Shown one piece after another: positions 6,131-9,107 of a DNA stretch of 9,107 nucleotides. Source of the DNA: an uncultured Clostridia bacterium. Lineage in GTDB: Bacteria; Bacillota; Clostridia; Oscillospirales; CAG-272. Under the pieces are notes generated by a model. It had not been told where the DNA came from. It worked only from the letters and a program-made list of their open reading frames with translations, and did no database searches. Location of the stretch: NCBI GenBank assembly GCA_947624945.1, contig CANQMJ010000099.1:1-9107 (forward strand). Reading direction: 5' to 3'. A program made the translations under genes and the position numbers. Each line of letters opens with the position of its first letter. Position 1 is the first letter of the stretch.

Positions 6131-7828
6131 TTACTCTTCTATCACCATCACCATCGCGGGCGGGTTCTGACTTTTGCCCGACGGGTCGTCGTAATTGCCG
6201 TCTGTCAGCAAGCCGCGAGCCATCGCCTCGCGTATCGTCGCGACAACGAGCGCGTTCTGCGCGAACATATACTGCTTCTGCTTCGGCACGCTGTCGAGGT
6301 GCGGCGGCAGCTTCGCACGGCGGCCGGGAAGAAAGTCCGCAAACAGCGCCCTCAGCGGCTCGCGCATACGATCCCTCGCCGCTTTTTCATGCTCGCGCAG
6401 CTTTGAAAATGCGTCACCGTCGATAACGGGCACGTTGACGTGCGGTTTGCCGTTTTCGGTGCGCAATAGGCGGCACTCGACGAGCCACGGTATCGCTTTG
6501 AGATACTCGGGGTCGAAGCGCGTCTTTTCTATGTCCGCGCCCGTGTGTATCAGATAGAGCAGCTCCGTATATATGTCGTCGAGACCTATGGGATCCTTCA
6601 CGCGCATGCCGTCGGGTATTATCTGATAACGGCGGTTCGGGTAACACTCGGTGCCGTATATGTTGAGCGTGACGCGCTTTTTGCCGTCGTAATTTTCAAG
6701 CGTGCCGAATCTCCAGCCCGAGTACTCGTATGAAAGTCCGCGATCGTCGCCGTCGTCGTCGTGACCGTCGCCGTAAACACGCCCGAACGCTATCCAGCAG
6801 CCGCCGTCGGGCCGCTCGGGGAACGTCTGAAATTCGCCGAGAACGTCGCACGTCGGATCGTATATGCCGTAGTCGAGACAGCGGAACGCGAAGTACAGCT
6901 CGAGCGAATCGCGCGTCTCGGGTTCGAGCGAAAGATACGTCCCGGACACGCGAATTTTATCAAGCTCCGACTCTATCGGACCCCAGAACGCATCGAAATT
7001 CTCCTTCACGAGCGCGACCTGATCGGGTATGTATCTGCGCTCGTCGCGATTTGAAAATATCATAAAATCGGCGTAGTAGCTGCTCCCCGTCTGCTTCATC
7101 AGCTCCGCATTCGTCAGCCGCTCCACTATCGGCTCGACGTATGCGGTCGGGATTCCGATCGCGCGCGACAGCTCCTCGACCGTGACGGGCTTTTCATACG
7201 CGCGGTATAAGAGGTTTTGCACGATGAGGTCGTCGTTGACTATCGACATCGGCTCACCGCGCACTCCCCAGTTGCCGCTGTTCGAGACATACATTTTTAT
7301 CGGCGCGTAGCTTTGCTTTTCGTAATTTTCCATATTTGTGATGCCTTTCTTTATCCGCTCTCTCCCCGAGTAAAGGCGGCTCTTGACCGTGCCGACGGGC
7401 ACGGATAGCGCACGCGCGATATCCTCGACTGATTCGCCGCCGTAGTAGTGGCGCACGATGACCTCGCGGTATATACGCGACAGGTGCGCGACCTCGCGCC
7501 GCACCGCCTCCGCCTCGTCAGTTTCGGCGATGCGCTCGAGCGCTCCGTCGTCGGCGGCGATGTCGAAGTCGTCGCCGAGCCTCATGACGGGATGGCGGTA
7601 ACGGCGCCGCAGCATGTCGTTATAACGCCTGTCCATCACGCGGCACAGCCACGCACGCACGTCGTCGATGCGGCCTCCGCGCTCCATGAACGCGAGCGCG
7701 GCGAGCAGCGTGTCCTGCGTCAGATCCTCGGCGTCATACGTGTCGCCGCATTTGCGCCGCGCGCGCTCGAGAAGAAAGTCTATGTTTTTATGAAGCTCTC
7801 CGTATTTGTCACTGTTGATGTCGTCCAT
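6131..7828 (-). CDS. ECF-type sigma factor fused to a winged-helix domain and a large C-terminal domain
   Basis: A 565-residue protein, about three times the length of a simple ECF sigma factor. Residues 12-75 form sigma region 2 (DAEDLTQDTLLAAL at 32-45, core RNA polymerase binding and -10 recognition; DVRAWLCRVMDRRYNDMLRR). Residues 105-160 form region 4 (LSRIYREVIVRHYYGGESVEDIARALSVPVGTVKSRL...RERIKK), which recognises the -35. From 166 on is a second part: a winged-helix-like domain at about 198-255 (TVEELSRAIGIPTAYVEPIVERL) and then some 300 residues of no named fold, with helices about 266-293 and 308-326 and an Asp/Gly-rich loop at 353-364. The start ATG 7828 has GGGGAGG 6 bases upstream; the frame is open 25 codons further up but without such a site. 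No anti-sigma gene follows; the C-terminal part may gate sigma activity (inference). A terminator follows the stop directly. Confidence 0.88.
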   Translation of the reverse strand: MDDINSDKYGELHKNIDFLLERARRKCGDTYDAEDLTQDTLLAALAFMERGGRIDDVRAWLCRVMDRRYNDMLRRRYRHPVMRLGDDFDIAADDGALERIAETDEAEAVRREVAHLSRIYREVIVRHYYGGESVEDIARALSVPVGTVKSRLYSGRERIKKGITNMENYEKQSYAPIKMYVSNSGNWGVRGEPMSIVNDDLIVQNLLYRAYEKPVTVEELSRAIGIPTAYVEPIVERLTNAELMKQTGSSYYADFMIFSNRDERRYIPDQVALVKENFDAFWGPIESELDKIRVSGTYLSLEPETRDSLELYFAFRCLDYGIYDPTCDVLGEFQTFPERPDGGCWIAFGRVYGDGHDDDGDDRGLSYEYSGWRFGTLENYDGKKRVTLNIYGTECYPNRRYQIIPDGMRVKDPIGLDDIYTELLYLIHTGADIEKTRFDPEYLKAIPWLVECRLLRTENGKPHVNVPVIDGDAFSKLREHEKAARDRMREPLRALFADFLPGRRAKLPPHLDSVPKQKQYMFAQNALVVATIREAMARGLLTDGNYDDPSGKSQNPPAMVMVIEE

Positions 7829-7848
7829 GCGGAGCCTCCCCGGTCGTT

Positions 7849-7868
7849 TGAATGCATTCACATATATA
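7849..7868 (-). promoter_or_regulatory. 12-bp palindrome and TATATA box upstream of the sigma-factor gene
   Basis: TGAATGCATTCA (7849-7860) is a perfect palindrome, 8 bases before the ribosome site of the sigma gene. On the reverse strand TATATA (7863-7868) lies just upstream and could be a -10 box. Seventeen bases further upstream is AACGCA, part of GAACGC, which recalls the AAC core of ECF -35 elements rather than TTGACA. A promoter with an operator at its start site is possible. The rest of the 132-base gap has only a weak 5-bp stem (GTCGG/CCGAC, around 7933-7950) and no intrinsic terminator. Confidence 0.35.
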
Positions 7869-7960
7869 GTCGCCGATGACGCGCCTGCGTTCGGTCGGAG
7901 CATGAAAAATTTTGCCGAAATCGTACATTTTTGTCGGCTGTGACACCGACGCGCAGTCTG

Positions 7961-8539
7961 TTATCCGCCGAAAATGACGGACAAAAGGTATAATATCAAT
8001 ATCGAAAGCATCACGCAAAGCGCCGCACGACCTATAAAGCACATCGCGCGCCATGCAAAGCCTCGCACACGCTCGCGTTTGTCGAACCACGACCCGTCGG
8101 CGAAATATTTTTCGTATATCACGCCGTTGTTCGCCGCCGCCTCGTCGAAGGTGGGCAGTCTGTCACGGCGCGCGCCCGATAGCGTTTTCGCAAGCTCGGA
8201 CGCGGTGCGCGCCATCATCGGCGCGTCCAATATGCCGTGCAGACGCGCCGACAGCGAACGCACCGACTCGGCGTCCTCGGCGACACGCTTCCGCTTGACG
8301 TACAGTATCGAAGCTGTCGAGTCGGGATCGTACACCATCGTCTTTATCTCCTCTATCGAGAACCGCGCGCGGCGAAGTACTGCGACCGTGCGCAGACGCT
8401 CGATGTCGCCGTCGCCGTAGTCGCGGAAATCGCGTCCGTTTTTGTCGACCGTTTTGGGCGACACAAGTCCCGCGTCCTCATAAACGCGTATGGCGCGCTC
8501 CGTCAGTCCCGTCGCCGCCGCCGCTTCCTTTATCCTCAC
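7961..8539 (-). CDS. MerR-like transcriptional regulator with C-terminal membrane anchor
   Basis: A 192-residue protein. Residues 1-70 match the MerR winged-helix domain: RIKEAAAATGLTERAIRVYE (helix-turn-helix and the following Tyr-Glu), then the wing (GRDFRDYGDGDIERL) and ARFSIEEIKTMV. Residues 75-110 are helical and charged, where MerR proteins carry their dimerisation helix. No Cys cluster for metal sensing is seen. The last 28 residues (AMCFIGRAALCVMLSILILYLL...) form one strong membrane helix ending two residues before the C-terminus, so the protein should be tail-anchored with its DNA-binding part in the cytoplasm. The start is GTG (8539-8537), which shares GTGA with the stop of the upstream gene; this points to translational coupling. 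The partner membrane protein and the sigma-factor gene downstream suggest a shared signalling role. Effector unknown. Confidence 0.88.
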   Translation of the reverse strand: MRIKEAAAATGLTERAIRVYEDAGLVSPKTVDKNGRDFRDYGDGDIERLRTVAVLRRARFSIEEIKTMVYDPDSTASILYVKRKRVAEDAESVRSLSARLHGILDAPMMARTASELAKTLSGARRDRLPTFDEAAANNGVIYEKYFADGSWFDKRERVRGFAWRAMCFIGRAALCVMLSILILYLLSVIFGG

Positions 8540-9107
8540 TCTGCATCACCTTCGCTTTCGATTTTTGCGGGCAGCTCGATCGGCGCACTTTTGAAAAAAT
8601 CGATCGCATCCCCCATGTTGCATGTGCTTGACAGAAGTATAACGTGCTCTGTGTATCCGCCGCTGTCTACGATCACGACGACGAGATCTTCAAACTCGCT
8701 GTCTGCGTAAATAATGTGTCCGCCGAAAAGGTCGATCTTTACGCCGAGACGATCGTGCAGCGATGTTATCCGATCCGCATTTGTCGAAAACGCCGCGGTC
8801 AAAACGGCGCCGTCGCCGCCGGACAGCACGCCTTCGTATATCCCGATATCGCCCTCGACAGACGGCTCGCGGAAAAGGTACCGCTTCCGCTTGACTGTCA
8901 TGCTCGCCGCATTTTCACATACGTCATAGTCGCCGGCGCTGTCTATGGGCAGGTCGTCGAGCGTCAGCGATATGCCCGCGTATCTGAGCGTTTTGACGGA
9001 CGTTATCGGCATCGACACGACGAGCGCTATGACCGCAAGAAACGCGGCGACGGCGGCGAGTATGCGTACCGGCGACAGATGCCCCGACGCGGTATAGAAC
9101 ATGTCGG
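8536..9107 (-). CDS. Single-pass membrane protein of unknown family (5' end uncertain at window edge)
   Basis: I do not recognise a family. The frame is open to the window edge; the first in-window start is ATG at 9102-9100, giving 188 residues, but no ribosome site can be seen in the five bases beyond it, so the true start may lie outside. A membrane helix (ILAAVAAFLAVIALVVSM, residues 14-31 from that ATG) follows a short, weakly basic N-terminus. The remaining 155 residues would lie outside the membrane, with mixed strand-like hydrophobic runs (KIDLFGGHIIYADSEFEDLVVVIVDSGG), two Cys in the exported part (in DVCENA and SSTCNMG) and an acidic end. The stop overlaps the GTG of the MerR-like gene by four bases, so the two proteins are probably made together. 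A sensor or partner for the membrane-tethered regulator is a reasonable guess, no more. Confidence 0.75.
   Translation of the reverse strand, partial: DMFYTASGHLSPVRILAAVAAFLAVIALVVSMPITSVKTLRYAGISLTLDDLPIDSAGDYDVCENAASMTVKRKRYLFREPSVEGDIGIYEGVLSGGDGAVLTAAFSTNADRITSLHDRLGVKIDLFGGHIIYADSEFEDLVVVIVDSGGYTEHVILLSSTCNMGDAIDFFKSAPIELPAKIESEGDAE

Noticed and set aside
5970..6170. Small forward open frame of 66 codons after rpsU
   Set aside because: It starts inside one terminator hairpin, runs through the second and into the antisense sigma gene, and has no ribosome site.
7809..7928. Short reverse-strand frame (39 codons, starting MYDFGKIFHAP) in the leader of the sigma gene, overlapping its start
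   Set aside because: The composition looks somewhat protein-like and a leader peptide was considered, but no ribosome site precedes the ATG and it reads through the sigma gene's own ribosome site. Not supported without comparative data.
7974..8420. Forward open frame of 148 codons antisense to the MerR-like gene
   Set aside because: Ser/Arg-rich mirror frame with no domain; the opposite strand encodes a clear MerR helix-turn-helix.

Overview
The window reads as a chromosomal segment from an anaerobic Bacillota, most likely a Clostridia lineage (Oscillospirales- or Christensenellales-like gut bacteria are the best guess, made from protein style rather than any marker gene). The reasons are strong Shine-Dalgarno sites (GGAGG types), sigma-A promoters close to consensus, a 58-residue S21 ribosomal protein of the clostridial kind, a lipoprotein of a type common in gut Clostridia, and coding sequence that is fairly GC-rich yet uses ATA often for isoleucine. 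No tRNA, rRNA, CRISPR, insertion sequence or phage gene is visible.

Left part (1-5135): an OmpR/PhoB-type response regulator, cut by the window edge, points left. Diverging from it across a 246-base AT-rich control region is a three-gene operon pointing right: a secreted lipoprotein (713-1987), an ABC ATPase (2014-2754) and a 793-residue permease (2754-5135). The last two genes overlap at TGATG. The permease looks like two ABC-2-type six-helix halves fused head to tail, so one polypeptide plus an ATPase dimer could form the whole transporter. The divergent layout suggests that the two-component system controls the transporter, but nothing here proves it.

Middle (5136-6130): a small regulator with an XRE-type HTH and a C-terminal membrane hairpin has a strong promoter overlapped by an 11-bp perfect inverted repeat. 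It is followed by rpsU, whose promoter is fully consensus (TTGACA-17-TATAAT, extended -10) with A-tracts directly upstream. Two hairpin terminators close this region; the second serves both strands.

Right part (6131-9107, all leftward): three genes that look like one regulatory neighbourhood. The first transcribed is a single-pass membrane protein of unknown family, open at the window edge. It overlaps by four bases a MerR-like regulator that carries a C-terminal membrane helix. After a 132-base gap comes a 565-residue protein that joins an ECF-type sigma factor to a winged-helix domain and a large domain of unknown function. The most unusual content of the window is this set of membrane-tethered or sensor-fused transcription factors.
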